From Desulfobacteraceae bacterium (GTDB taxonomy: Bacteria > Desulfobacterota > Desulfobacteria > Desulfobacterales > Desulfosalsimonadaceae), in NCBI GenBank assembly GCA_011390465.1, contig JAABSH010000005.1, forward strand, positions 57,129-121,128: DNA of 64,000 nt, written 5' to 3'. The notes beneath the pieces were generated by a model. The model ran no database searches, was not told the DNA's origin, and was given only the letters and a program-made list of their open reading frames with translations. This document shows positions 1 to 13,212 of the stretch, piece by piece (position 1 is the first letter of the stretch; each line of letters begins with the position of its first letter). The position numbers were made by a program, and so were the translations under genes.

Positions 1-2530
1 TGGTGACAGCCATTAAAAACCCAAACAGGATCAAAGGTTTAAACGTTGACAGCCCTAAGACGGAAAAACCGCAAATCAGGGCAAGGGAGGTAAAAATTAT
101 GGCTTTGCCGGACACCTGAAGGGTCTTTTGGATGGCCGCATCCACACTCAATGCCTGTTTCCGGAAGTATCGGAAGGTATTTAGAAAATGAATGGTATCA
201 TCTACCCCGATGCCGATGGTGATGGCTGCGATAATAGAGGTGGCAACGTCCAGATGAATCCCAGACCAGCCCATAATGCCGAAATTGATGATCACCGCAA
301 CGGTCATGGGAATGAGCGACAGCAATGCCGCGCGAATGTCTCTCAGCAGCATCAGCACCACCCCAAAAATCACCAGCAGGGTCAGCACCAAGCTCTGCAC
401 CTGGCCGTAGACAATATAATCCACGCTTTTGATCAGCATCAGGGGATATCCGGTAATTTTAAAATCATATTCCCCCGGCAGAGTGGCGCTCAGATACGCG
501 GATATCTGCTTTTTGATATGTTTCAGACCGGCGGTGCCCAGAAGCCCGTCACCGTTCTGACCCAGGCGGGTCATGACATTGCAGGTCTGGAAATCCGGAT
601 CAATATAAGCCTCAAACCGGTCCACCCGGCCGTCGGAATTTTCATCTGTATCTGAATAAATTTCAAAATAATCCATGATCGTGGCATTGCTTGACGGGAC
701 TCTGAAAAACCCCGGGTCGTCATTGTTCATGGCCATGTGCATGGTTTTAATAAAATCCGGAAACGCATCCGTGCGGCCGATGCACAGATCCCGGTTTGCA
801 TCACATTCCACCCACTTGCGGAAATCAGAAATGGTCTGCAGGTATCTGGCGTCTTTTGCACCGTCAATTTCATTGGAATCAATCAGCACATTAAATCCCC
901 ACCGGCCCCCGAATTTTTCCTCAATGTATTTGGCGCTGGTGCGGATATAATTGTTTTCCTTAAAATAATACAGCAGTTCGGTTTCCACTTTAAGCCGAAA
1001 CAATCCGGCAACCGACACCACAATCAGGAGCATGACCACGGCCAGCACCTTTTTATAATGATAAATCGCAGCAGTTGTCATCCATTGAATCAACCGGTCA
1101 ATCAGCGGGGAATCCACCCCGGTTTTTCTGAGCACCCGGTGGTTGGTCTGGTGATGGGGCATCAGGGCAAGTCCCGCGGGAATCACGGACGCTGAAATAA
1201 AAACGGCAAAGGCAATGCCCAGGGCGGAAAAAATTCCCCATTCGCGAATAGCGGAAAGCTCATGGGTGGCCAGGGTCAAAAACGCCACAAACGTCGTCAG
1301 TCCGGTAAGCAGAACGGTTACGGAAATATGACTCATGGCATACTGAAGACCCGGGATTTTTCCTTTTTGACTGACCAGATGATATTCCGCGTAATACTGA
1401 TTCAGGATGTGAATGGCATAGGAACTGCCCACCGCAATCATCAGAATGGGAATGGAAATGCCCACAGTGGTGATTTTCACCCCCAGATGCCCCATGAGCC
1501 CGAGAATCCAGACGGTTGCCATGGAAAGGGTCAGAAAGGGCAGCAGGACCCCGCGCAGGGACTTAAAGTTCAGAAAGAAAATAATCACCGCCACCAGCAT
1601 GACCAGGGGCACCAGCCGCATCAGGTCTTTCTGCATATAATCATTAATCCAGATCAGCACCACGGGCTCTCCCTGGGGCACAATCTCCAGCCCGTCATTA
1701 AAACTGACAATGTCCAGGATTTCTCTGGCAATGGGATCAGAGCTGGAAATATCATGAAACCGGACAATGATGCCCAGATCCGTTATATTGCCGGCCGCAT
1801 CCGTTGCGAAAATGCCTTTTTCAAACACTGGATTGCGCTTTAAATTACGTAAGAATGCGTCAAAATCCGCATCTGTTTTCGGCAGCAGCCGACGGCCCGC
1901 ATCATCAGTGGGGATCAGGGAGATGGTTTCCAGCATATCGTCTTTGCCCACAATATCTTTCATGGTAAAAGGCGACAGAATCTCATTGATCATTTCCCGG
2001 GATTTCAATTCATTGGACGCCTGCACCAATGCCAGCAGCTCGCGCTTTTCCCCGGGTGCCAGCGGCCTGTCCAGTGAGGCGACGGTCTTCATTTTTCGGG
2101 AAATCAGGCGGGAAAATCCAATATCGGTTTTAAAGGCAGCCGCCACCTGCCTGCCGGTGATCTCTGATCGGCCAAGCAGTGCTTCCAGCCGGTGCATTCT
2201 TTCTTTTTCAAGGGCGGGATGATAATTTTCAAATTCTTCAATATCCAGGACCAGGTGATCTATTTTCTGAAACACCCCAGGCGTAAACAGATGTTCCTGG
2301 TCTGCTTCATCCGCGGTCACGGATAAAATGATAAACGCGTCACATCCCCCGTAAATTTCCTTGACCTGATCATAATATTTGTATTCAGGATCAGATTTCG
2401 GCAGCAGGGTGGAGATGGTGGTGTCAAATCCGAGCTTTGCCATGCCGGATGCCAGCACGATGGTAATCACGGCAAAAACCGCAAGCACTGTTTTAGGCCA
2501 TTTTAAAACCCACCCGATGTACCGATTCAT
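1..2530 (-). CDS. RND/MMPL-family exporter, 3' end truncated by window edge
   Basis: Open minus-strand frame from ATG at 2530 (MNRYIGWVLKWPKTVLAVFAVIT...) running off position 1; not in supplied ORF track because it has no stop in window. Motifs TIGIGVDDTIHFLNTFR and SVGSSYAIHILNQYY-like match the + strand paralogue at 2847. Confidence 0.9.
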   Translation of the reverse strand, partial: MNRYIGWVLKWPKTVLAVFAVITIVLASGMAKLGFDTTISTLLPKSDPEYKYYDQVKEIYGGCDAFIILSVTADEADQEHLFTPGVFQKIDHLVLDIEEFENYHPALEKERMHRLEALLGRSEITGRQVAAAFKTDIGFSRLISRKMKTVASLDRPLAPGEKRELLALVQASNELKSREMINEILSPFTMKDIVGKDDMLETISLIPTDDAGRRLLPKTDADFDAFLRNLKRNPVFEKGIFATDAAGNITDLGIIVRFHDISSSDPIAREILDIVSFNDGLEIVPQGEPVVLIWINDYMQKDLMRLVPLVMLVAVIIFFLNFKSLRGVLLPFLTLSMATVWILGLMGHLGVKITTVGISIPILMIAVGSSYAIHILNQYYAEYHLVSQKGKIPGLQYAMSHISVTVLLTGLTTFVAFLTLATHELSAIREWGIFSALGIAFAVFISASVIPAGLALMPHHQTNHRVLRKTGVDSPLIDRLIQWMTTAAIYHYKKVLAVVMLLIVVSVAGLFRLKVETELLYYFKENNYIRTSAKYIEEKFGGRWGFNVLIDSNEIDGAKDARYLQTISDFRKWVECDANRDLCIGRTDAFPDFIKTMHMAMNNDDPGFFRVPSSNATIMDYFEIYSDTDENSDGRVDRFEAYIDPDFQTCNVMTRLGQNGDGLLGTAGLKHIKKQISAYLSATLPGEYDFKITGYPLMLIKSVDYIVYGQVQSLVLTLLVIFGVVLMLLRDIRAALLSLIPMTVAVIINFGIMGWSGIHLDVATSIIAAITIGIGVDDTIHFLNTFRYFRKQALSVDAAIQKTLQVSGKAIIFTSLALICGFSVLGLSTFKPLILFGFLMAVT

Positions 2531-2598
2531 TGTTGTCTCCCTGTTGACTGATTATTTTTTCGAAATTTTTATTGGCGATGCTGTTTTGATATTTTTTT

Positions 2599-2616
2599 TG
2601 ACTGATACGTCAGTCA
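2599..2616. promoter_or_regulatory. Operator-like inverted repeat TGACTGA-TACG-TCAGTCA
   Basis: Perfect 7-bp arms in the divergent promoter region; same core as the palindrome at 2690-2715. Confidence 0.7.
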
Positions 2617-2689
2617 TCCTTCTGGTAAAAAAAAATTTACGGCATTGCTTTTAAAATCAATACATATATAATTATAAAAATTAAAACTT

Positions 2690-2715
2690 AGCATGACTGA
2701 TATGTCAGTCATGCT
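2690..2715. promoter_or_regulatory. Operator-like inverted repeat AGCATGACTGA-TATG-TCAGTCATGCT
   Basis: Perfect 11-bp arms, 4-bp spacer; second copy of TGACTGA-N4-TCAGTCA. Confidence 0.75.
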
Positions 2716-2846
2716 TAAAAAATCATAAAAAAACAGAAATTGCAAGAAAAAATTTACCAGAAAAATTTAACGGCCGGTTAACAGTATATTGCACCGGCCC
2801 TTGCTTCCAACCATGGATTTTCAACCACTGCGGACTGTCGACAATA

Positions 2847-5441
2847 ATGAATAATTATCTGAAGATTATTTTAAAACGCCCTTTGATCCCGATTCTTCTC
2901 CTGTTTGCCATCACGGTATATCTTGCCCTGGGAATTCTGAAAATCCAGTTTGACAGCTCCATTGAATCGTTCATGCCAAAGCATGATCCTGAATATATTG
3001 AATATTCCGCAGCCAAGGAACTTTACGGAGACAACGACCGGTTTGCCCAGATTTCCATTGCCCATAAAAACCTGTGGCATCCGGACACCCTGGCCATGAT
3101 CAACCGGCTGATCATCGATATTGAAGAATACAAGGATATTGATAAAAAAACCGAAACCCTCCGGCTTTCCACCTTTGATGCCGCTGCAAGCCGCCAGGCC
3201 CTGGGGTTTAGTGATCTCCTTGAATATTACCGTGAAGATCCCGCCTTTGTCCGCTTTCTCGAGCGAGCCGTTCCCGAGCGCATTCAAAACAAAAAACGCC
3301 TCCACCCGCCCCAGATGTCAAAAATCAGAAAAATTATACTCGCGGACCGGGAACTTAAAGAAACGGAAATCGTCGACACCCTTCTTACCCCTTTCACGGC
3401 AGAGGATATCAGCGGCGCTGACGACACCCTGGAAACCTATGACCTGCTGGAAACCGACAGCTGCGGGGAGCGCATAATTCCGAAAACGCAAGCGGAAATC
3501 ACCGCTTTCCGGGACCGGCTCACCAAAAACCCGGCCTATGAAAATCGCCTCTATGCGGTCTCTGATGCATCCGGCCATATCACGGATTTCGCGGTGCTGA
3601 TTAAATTCAAAGGCACCCTGCCCCGGGAAGTGATCATCAGCACCCTCATCAAAATCATCGACACCTATCCGGAGCTGGAAATATACATATCCGGCGTGCC
3701 GTATGTGGCAAAAAATTTTAATGACTACATTAAAAAAGATCTTTTTAAAAACGTCCCCCTGATCCTGCTGGTGGTCACTTTTATCTTTTATCTGAATTTC
3801 AGATCCCTGCGCGGGGTATTGCTGCCCCTTTTCACCCTGAGTATGGCGGAAATCTGGACCATCGGCCTCATGGGACATCTGGGATATAAAATCACCTCCA
3901 TCGGCATCACCCTGCCGCCGCTGCTGATTTCCGTGGGCAGCTCCTACGCCATTCATGTGCTGAACCAGTATTACGCGGATTTCAATCAGATTGATCCGAA
4001 AAAAAAGCGCGCCGGCATCAAAGACGCCATGACCCATATTTCAGTGACCGTGTTTCTGGCGGGATTTACCACGTTTGCGGCGTTTATGACCCTGGTTACC
4101 AACCATGTGTCCGCGATTCAGGAATGGGCGGTTTTTTCCGCCACCGGTATCCTGTTTACGGTTTTCATTTCCATCACCCTGATCCCCTGCGCCCTGGTGC
4201 TGCTTCCCCACACCTATCCGAAAAATCTGTTAAAAAAATATGATGCCCGAAAAATCACCTGGGTGGAAAAACTGCTCGTGGTCACGGCCCGGGCCGCTGT
4301 CCACCATTACAAAATCATTTACGCAATAGTGGCGGTAATTCTGGTGGTGGCCATTGCCGGGGCCCTGCGGCTGAAAGTGGACACGGATATTCTGCATTAT
4401 TTTAAAAATGAGGACCCGGTCAGGGTAAACGTGCGGACCGCGGGCGATAAATTCGGCGGCGGCTGGGGATTTTCCGTGATCATTGATTCCGGTGAGCCGG
4501 ACGGCGTGAAATCCCCGGAGTTCTTAAACACAGTTGAATCCATCCGGAACTGGCTGACCGCGCCGGAAAACGCGGATCTGAATATCGGCCGGACCGATGC
4601 GTTTTCCGATTTTATCAAGCGCATGCACATGGCCATGAACAATGATGATCCCGCGTATTTCAGAATTCCGGAAAACCGGATGAATATCATGGATTACCTG
4701 GAAATCTATTCCGGAGCGGATGATAATTCCGACGGCCGGTTTGATGAATTTGAACCGTTTGTGGACTATGATTTTCAGAAAAACAACATCCTGGTGCGAC
4801 TGAGCCACAAAACCGCCGACCGGATCGGCACATCAAAAATCAAACAGATTCTCGCCAAAATCGAGGCCCACCTGAACGCCACCCTGCCGGATCAATACAC
4901 TTATGCCATCACCGGCTATCCGGCCATAGAAGTGCAGCTGGCCCATTATGTGGTCACAGGCCAGCTCACCGGGCTGGTGCTGTCGCTGGGCATTGTGGCC
5001 CTGGTGATTATGCTGCTTTTCAAAAAAATCAGCGCCGGCCCTCTGGCCCTCATTGACATGGGGGTGACCATTATCATCAATTTCGGCATCATGGGGTGGT
5101 TCGGCATCAGTCTGGACATGGTCACCTCCGTGATTGCCTCCATCACCATCGGCATCGGCGTGGACGATACCATTCATTTTCTCAATACTTACCGGCACAA
5201 TAAAAGCAAGGACATCAGCATCACCAAAGCCATTGAGCAGACCCTGTTCGTGGCGGGCAAAGCCATTGTGTTCACATCTCTGGCACTCACCGGCGGATTT
5301 CTGGTACTGGTCACTTCGAGTTTTCAGCCGATTATTCTGTTCGGCATTCTGATTGCGCTCACCATGGTCAACACCACCATTGGTTCGATTCTGCTGGTGC
5401 CGGCCGCCATCCAGATGACGGGCATTGAGCTGGATCGGTAG
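2847..5441 (+). CDS. RND/MMPL-family exporter
   Basis: 864 aa, two repeated TM blocks with large loops, TIGIGVDDTIHFLNTYR; paralogous to the gene at 1..2530. Confidence 0.92.
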   Translation: MNNYLKIILKRPLIPILLLFAITVYLALGILKIQFDSSIESFMPKHDPEYIEYSAAKELYGDNDRFAQISIAHKNLWHPDTLAMINRLIIDIEEYKDIDKKTETLRLSTFDAAASRQALGFSDLLEYYREDPAFVRFLERAVPERIQNKKRLHPPQMSKIRKIILADRELKETEIVDTLLTPFTAEDISGADDTLETYDLLETDSCGERIIPKTQAEITAFRDRLTKNPAYENRLYAVSDASGHITDFAVLIKFKGTLPREVIISTLIKIIDTYPELEIYISGVPYVAKNFNDYIKKDLFKNVPLILLVVTFIFYLNFRSLRGVLLPLFTLSMAEIWTIGLMGHLGYKITSIGITLPPLLISVGSSYAIHVLNQYYADFNQIDPKKKRAGIKDAMTHISVTVFLAGFTTFAAFMTLVTNHVSAIQEWAVFSATGILFTVFISITLIPCALVLLPHTYPKNLLKKYDARKITWVEKLLVVTARAAVHHYKIIYAIVAVILVVAIAGALRLKVDTDILHYFKNEDPVRVNVRTAGDKFGGGWGFSVIIDSGEPDGVKSPEFLNTVESIRNWLTAPENADLNIGRTDAFSDFIKRMHMAMNNDDPAYFRIPENRMNIMDYLEIYSGADDNSDGRFDEFEPFVDYDFQKNNILVRLSHKTADRIGTSKIKQILAKIEAHLNATLPDQYTYAITGYPAIEVQLAHYVVTGQLTGLVLSLGIVALVIMLLFKKISAGPLALIDMGVTIIINFGIMGWFGISLDMVTSVIASITIGIGVDDTIHFLNTYRHNKSKDISITKAIEQTLFVAGKAIVFTSLALTGGFLVLVTSSFQPIILFGILIALTMVNTTIGSILLVPAAIQMTGIELDR

Positions 5442-5463
5442 GAAGGGATTAGAAACCAGAATA

Positions 5464-5546
5464 CAGAAGTCAGAAGTCAGGAGACAAAAAAAACTGACTA
5501 AGCCGAAGGCGAAATCATCATTCTGACTCCTGTCTTCTGTCTTCTG
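5464..5546. repeat. Imperfect inverted repeat CAGAAGTCAGAAGTCAGGAG / CTCCTGTCTTCTGTCTTCTG between convergent genes
   Basis: 20-bp arms (5464-5483, 5527-5546) with 2 mismatches. Confidence 0.7.
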
Positions 5547-5556
5547 TCTTCTGATC

Positions 5557-6213
5557 TTATCTTCTTTGCACCTTCACCCCAAACTGTCGGGAAATCACCT
5601 CCGCAAGGGGCCGGCCAAACAAAAAATCCATGATATCCGGTGACAGCCCGCCTTTTTCAGCCGCCACCTGGCGCAAATGGAAATCATAGTTGATGATTTC
5701 ATTCAGCGCATCCGCGGCTGCCGGATCATCCGCAATCCGCGCCTGCACCAGCTTTTCCGCCCGATCGAGTGCGCATTTTTCTTCATGGGCCTGCACCAGC
5801 TCCGCCAGCCAGCCGACCTTTTCCAGCAGGACGTATCTGGACAGGCGGGTGCGGGCATACATGCCTTCAATGGGATTTGTATTCCAGCATTCCAGAATCC
5901 GGCACTCCACCGGCCGGTGCAGGTAAATGTCGCAGGATTGATCGGTTTCATTAAAATACATACAGATGGCCGCATCCGGCAGGCTCCTGATTTTAACGAT
6001 TTCCGCAGAAAGCCGGATCAGGCCGCCTTTGATATTGTCCCGGGCCAGCTCTCCCTTGCGGAGGGTATACAGTGATGCCAAAGGAATTTTCCCCTGGTCA
6101 ACCAACTCCCTGTCTTCCAGATGCAGGGCCGGCCCGCCCTTGCGGCAGCAAGCCCCGCAGCGCTGGCAGGATGAAATTGGGAGATCTTCAGGTTTTATCA
6201 TTTCGGGGCCCAT
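5557..6213 (-). CDS. YkgJ-type cysteine cluster protein (Fe-S/zinc-binding candidate)
   Basis: N-terminal CQRCGACCRKGGPAL and later C-x-IYLHRPVECR-x-LEC motif. Confidence 0.8.
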   Translation of the reverse strand: MGPEMIKPEDLPISSCQRCGACCRKGGPALHLEDRELVDQGKIPLASLYTLRKGELARDNIKGGLIRLSAEIVKIRSLPDAAICMYFNETDQSCDIYLHRPVECRILECWNTNPIEGMYARTRLSRYVLLEKVGWLAELVQAHEEKCALDRAEKLVQARIADDPAAADALNEIINYDFHLRQVAAEKGGLSPDIMDFLFGRPLAEVISRQFGVKVQRR

Positions 6214-6575
6214 AAAAAATTATCCTTTTCTGATTAACCATTTCCTTCAATCGGTTACCCGGGCTTGTAGGGATGCCGTAAGGGATTAAGTTTGCCTTCA
6301 CGGGCACAGGACAAAAACTTTGAGGCAGATACAACATGACAGCCGATTGCCAATCATCAAGGAGTTTCTATCTTTCGAAGAACTTGACACAGGTGGCCTC
6401 CCTTGCTAAAAAAATCAAGGGATTATTACATGCTAACAGCTATTTTTTCAAGTTATCGGTGAAAAAATCTGTGAAAAAAAAGTTCGGCGACTGATAATAT
6501 CATTCATTCTCAAAACTCGATTAATCTGATATAATATTTTTTGAAATAAACAATCTAAATTTTGGAGCGTAAAAG

Positions 6576-6800
6576 ATGAGGCAATTTAAAATAGTTGTCG
6601 AAAAACATCCTGATACCTATGTCGCTTATCCCTTGGGATTAAAAGGGGTGGTTATCGGGCAAGGCGACTCTTATGAATCTGCCTTGGATGATGTAAAATC
6701 AGCCATCAAATTCCATATCGATACTTTCGGGTTTAATGAAATCGATTCCGATCCACCAGTTATTGAGGCATTCATTGCCGAGGCTGGAGTGGCCGTTTAA
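6576..6800 (+). CDS. hicB: HicB-family antitoxin (short form)
   Basis: 74 aa, GxxxxGDSYESALDDVKSAI typical of HicB; TAATG overlap with downstream HicA-like ORF. Confidence 0.8.
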   Translation: MRQFKIVVEKHPDTYVAYPLGLKGVVIGQGDSYESALDDVKSAIKFHIDTFGFNEIDSDPPVIEAFIAEAGVAV

Positions 6801-7036
6801 TGCCGAAATTCCCAGCAGACGCCCCCGTTAAAAAAGTCATCAGCACTTTGGAACAACTTGGTTTTCGATTGGTTCGTGAGGGGAATCACATCGCTATGTT
6901 AAAGGAAAATCCTGATGGAACCCGTACACCGCTCACAATTCCGAATCATCCAGTTTTGAAAAAGTCGACTTTACGAACAATTCTTACTCAGTCCAAAATT
7001 AAAAGAGACGATTTCTTAACTATCTATTATGCTTGA
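6800..7036 (+). CDS. hicA: HicA-family mRNA interferase toxin
   Basis: 78 aa, LEQLGFRLVREGNHIAMLK...LTIPNHPVLKKSTLRTIL, dsRBD-like HicA/YcfA pattern with catalytic His. Confidence 0.85.
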   Translation: MPKFPADAPVKKVISTLEQLGFRLVREGNHIAMLKENPDGTRTPLTIPNHPVLKKSTLRTILTQSKIKRDDFLTIYYA

Positions 7037-7130
7037 TAAATATTGAAAATTAGTTCACCGAACCAGGGCACTCAGCAGACCACAAAAAGCTGCGGCTGCT
7101 GATGCCCGCCGTTTATATAATCAAATAAAG

Positions 7131-7520
7131 ATGGAAATCACATTAACCACCCCGGCCCTGCTTTTCCCAGCTATCTCCCTGCTCCTGGTGGCCTACACCA
7201 ACCGTTTCAACACCATTGGCGGGCGCATCCGGACCTTGCATGCCCAGTACAAACAACATCCGGAGCATGTTTTGGCAGACCAGATCGACAGTTTGCGCAA
7301 ACGGGTAAAAATCATCAAAAACATGCAGGCATTTGGCGTGGCCAGCCTTTTCCTGTGCGTGCTGTGCATTTTTGTCCTGTTTGCGGGGCATCTGATTTTC
7401 GGAAAAATCCTGTTCAGCGCAAGCCTTATCCTGATGATGATTTCACTGGGGTTGTCCTTTTGGGAAATATTGCTCTCCTCGCACGCCCTTAATATTGAGC
7501 TGAGTGATATGCAGAAATAA
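7131..7520 (+). CDS. DUF2721-like membrane protein
   Basis: 129 aa, PALLFPAISLLLVAYTNRF plus two C-terminal TM helices. Confidence 0.7.
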   Translation: MEITLTTPALLFPAISLLLVAYTNRFNTIGGRIRTLHAQYKQHPEHVLADQIDSLRKRVKIIKNMQAFGVASLFLCVLCIFVLFAGHLIFGKILFSASLILMMISLGLSFWEILLSSHALNIELSDMQK

Positions 7521-7629
7521 AAAAAAGCGTTCACAGGGCACCGCATCTGCTTTGTTACCGGGCAATTGAAGTACAACGAGTACGTCTTCGTGCCCGGCGC
7601 CTCGCATCTGCAGCACCCTGCAAACGCTT
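7520..7629. other. Candidate structured intergenic element with nested stems
   Basis: Nested inverted repeats GCGTT/AACGC, CAGGG/CCCTG, CCGGGCA/TGCCCGG, apex GTACaacgaGTAC; direct repeat GCATCTGC in both internal loops. Confidence 0.55.
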
Positions 7630-7682
7630 CCAGGTCAATGGGTTAAGAAAATCTGAATATTTCAACCCCGTGAGCGGATACA

Positions 7683-7724
7683 AAAAAAGGAGGCCGGCGG
7701 AACCATCCGCCGGCCTCCTTTTTT
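7683..7724. terminator. Bidirectional intrinsic terminator
   Basis: AAAAAAGGAGGCCGGCGG-aaccat-CCGCCGGCCTCCTTTTTT, perfect 18-bp arms downstream of nifJ. Confidence 0.95.
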
Positions 7725-7765
7725 ATTTTTTATGATCTTCTGGTGATTTTTACGGCATCACCAAA

Positions 7766-11338
<3,573 letters not shown>

Positions 11339-11462
11339 TTATTGGTAAAAAACACTGAACAAAGAAAACAGTGCTCCTGAATTACATGGAAAGTCTAAAA
11401 AATTATCGTAAATCAAAAACGATGTAAAGGATAAAATTGGATAACCGGGGAGAGTCGCGGGT

Positions 11463-11633
11463 TTCAGGTTTCAGTGTTCAGGTTGAAGTGTTCAGGTTGA
11501 AGGCATCAGGTTGAAGGCATCAGGTTTTGGGTTGACCGTGATGTCGGATGTCGAAACGAATATCAGGTGTGAGCTGGTAACCTTTCCACCTCCCGACACT
11601 GACACCCGACACCTGACACCTGACAACTCCCGT
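11463..11633. repeat. Low-complexity short tandem-repeat intergenic region
   Basis: Repeated GGTTGAAGGCATCA and CACCTGACACCTGACA units. Confidence 0.6.
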
Positions 11634-11666
11634 ATCATCCGGCTTCTCCGGACGATTGATTCACCC

Positions 11667-13193
11667 CTATTTCACCCGGTACAAGAGATCAATATACTTT
11701 TCCATCATCTCCGAAACCAGGCCCCGGAAGGGAATGGTGGCGGCCATGCCGTATACCGGGGCCATGGCGCCTTTTTCCTCGGGATAGGCTTTGACAAACC
11801 CCACCGCGGTTTTCAAATCTTCAATAAACCGCCGGGCCGCCCCGCCCCGGGTATGGGCCAGGGTCACGCAGATATGGACGCAGGCCGGCTGGTGCAGCCC
11901 GTTCAGGCTCCACCCCTTCCGTCCCATCTGGTCCATAACCTGGTAAATGTTTAATTCATCAGATGCAAAGGCAATCACCCACAGGGGATCCCCCAGGATT
12001 TTCAGTTCGGGGATTTCCTGGATACCGGCTTTGACGGCAGCCGCGGTTTCAAGAATTTTCCGGGTGGCGTCCAGGTATCCTTTTTCTCCAATGGACACCA
12101 TGGCGGCCCAGCAGGCCGCGCTCAGGGCGCCGGGCCGGCTGCCGGCAAAGGTGGGGGAAAAATACAGCCCGCCGGGCCAGTCCGTGATGGTGAAATACTG
12201 ATACCGCCGCAAATCCGTGCCGCGATAGAGAATCACGGACGTGCCCTTGGCCGCGTATCCATACTTATGGGTGTCCGCGGAAATGGAAGTGACGCCGGGC
12301 AGGCGGAAATCAAAAGGCGGCACATCATGGCCCAGCTTTTCCGCCCAGGGAAGCACAAAGCCCCCCAGACAGGCATCTGTATGAAACCCGATCTTTTTTT
12401 TCCGGGCCAGCTCAGACAGGTCTTCAATGGGGTCCATTACCCCGTGGGGGAAACAGGGCGCGGAACCCGCCATCACAATGGTATTTCGGGTGATGGCTTT
12501 TTTCGCGGCCCTTACATCGGCCCGGAAATCCGGTCCCACCGGAATATGGATGATCTTGATGTTGAAATACTGGGCTGCCTTATCAAAGGCCGCATGAGCA
12601 GTCCGGGGCACGATCATCTCCGGGGCGGTGATGTTTTTTTCCTGCCTGGCCCGGTCCCGGTAGGTTTTCATGGCCAGCAGAATGCTTTCCGTGCCGCCGG
12701 ATGACACCACGCCGCAAATATTGTCATCGGTTTTATTCGTCCCGAACTTGGCGCCGAGCATGGCTGCGGTCATTGAAACAATTTCAGACTCGAACTTGGC
12801 CGCGCTCGGCCAGATATCCGCATGCAAGGGGTTGCTCTGGGAATTATAGGAGTATATTTTATTCAAAAAATCAATGTGGGCCGGGTCTCCGTGATAAACA
12901 GCGCCGGAAACATGCCCGGTTTTCCACTTTTCCGTTTCTTTTGCGTGAATATCCTCCATAACGGCCAACAGATCATCTCTGGACAGCCCCGCTTCCGGCA
13001 ATCTTGAAAAGCGCTGCACCGTGTCATCATAGGGCTTTACAGAACTTTCCAGCTCCGCCATCATGGTGTCCAGTTCCTTTTCAATGGCGGTTTTCACAAA
13101 CGGAATGTCTTTTACGGCATTAAAGATCCGGGCAGCCACTTTTTTGGGCAGACGGGAAAAATATTTATCCATTATAATCTGAATATCCAACAA
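11667..13193 (-). CDS. PLP-dependent lyase/decarboxylase, sphingosine-1-phosphate lyase-like
   Basis: 508 aa; [55 protein letters not shown] (PLP lysine motif resembling S1P lyases). Confidence 0.85.
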   Translation of the reverse strand: MLDIQIIMDKYFSRLPKKVAARIFNAVKDIPFVKTAIEKELDTMMAELESSVKPYDDTVQRFSRLPEAGLSRDDLLAVMEDIHAKETEKWKTGHVSGAVYHGDPAHIDFLNKIYSYNSQSNPLHADIWPSAAKFESEIVSMTAAMLGAKFGTNKTDDNICGVVSSGGTESILLAMKTYRDRARQEKNITAPEMIVPRTAHAAFDKAAQYFNIKIIHIPVGPDFRADVRAAKKAITRNTIVMAGSAPCFPHGVMDPIEDLSELARKKKIGFHTDACLGGFVLPWAEKLGHDVPPFDFRLPGVTSISADTHKYGYAAKGTSVILYRGTDLRRYQYFTITDWPGGLYFSPTFAGSRPGALSAACWAAMVSIGEKGYLDATRKILETAAAVKAGIQEIPELKILGDPLWVIAFASDELNIYQVMDQMGRKGWSLNGLHQPACVHICVTLAHTRGGAARRFIEDLKTAVGFVKAYPEEKGAMAPVYGMAATIPFRGLVSEMMEKYIDLLYRVK

Positions 13194-13212
13194 TGCCTCC
13201 AGGCGGTTGATT

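Noticed and set aside
188-2222. + strand ORFs at the left edge (188..655, 1262..1843, 1767..2222)
   Set aside because: Antisense to the truncated RND/MMPL gene on the minus strand.
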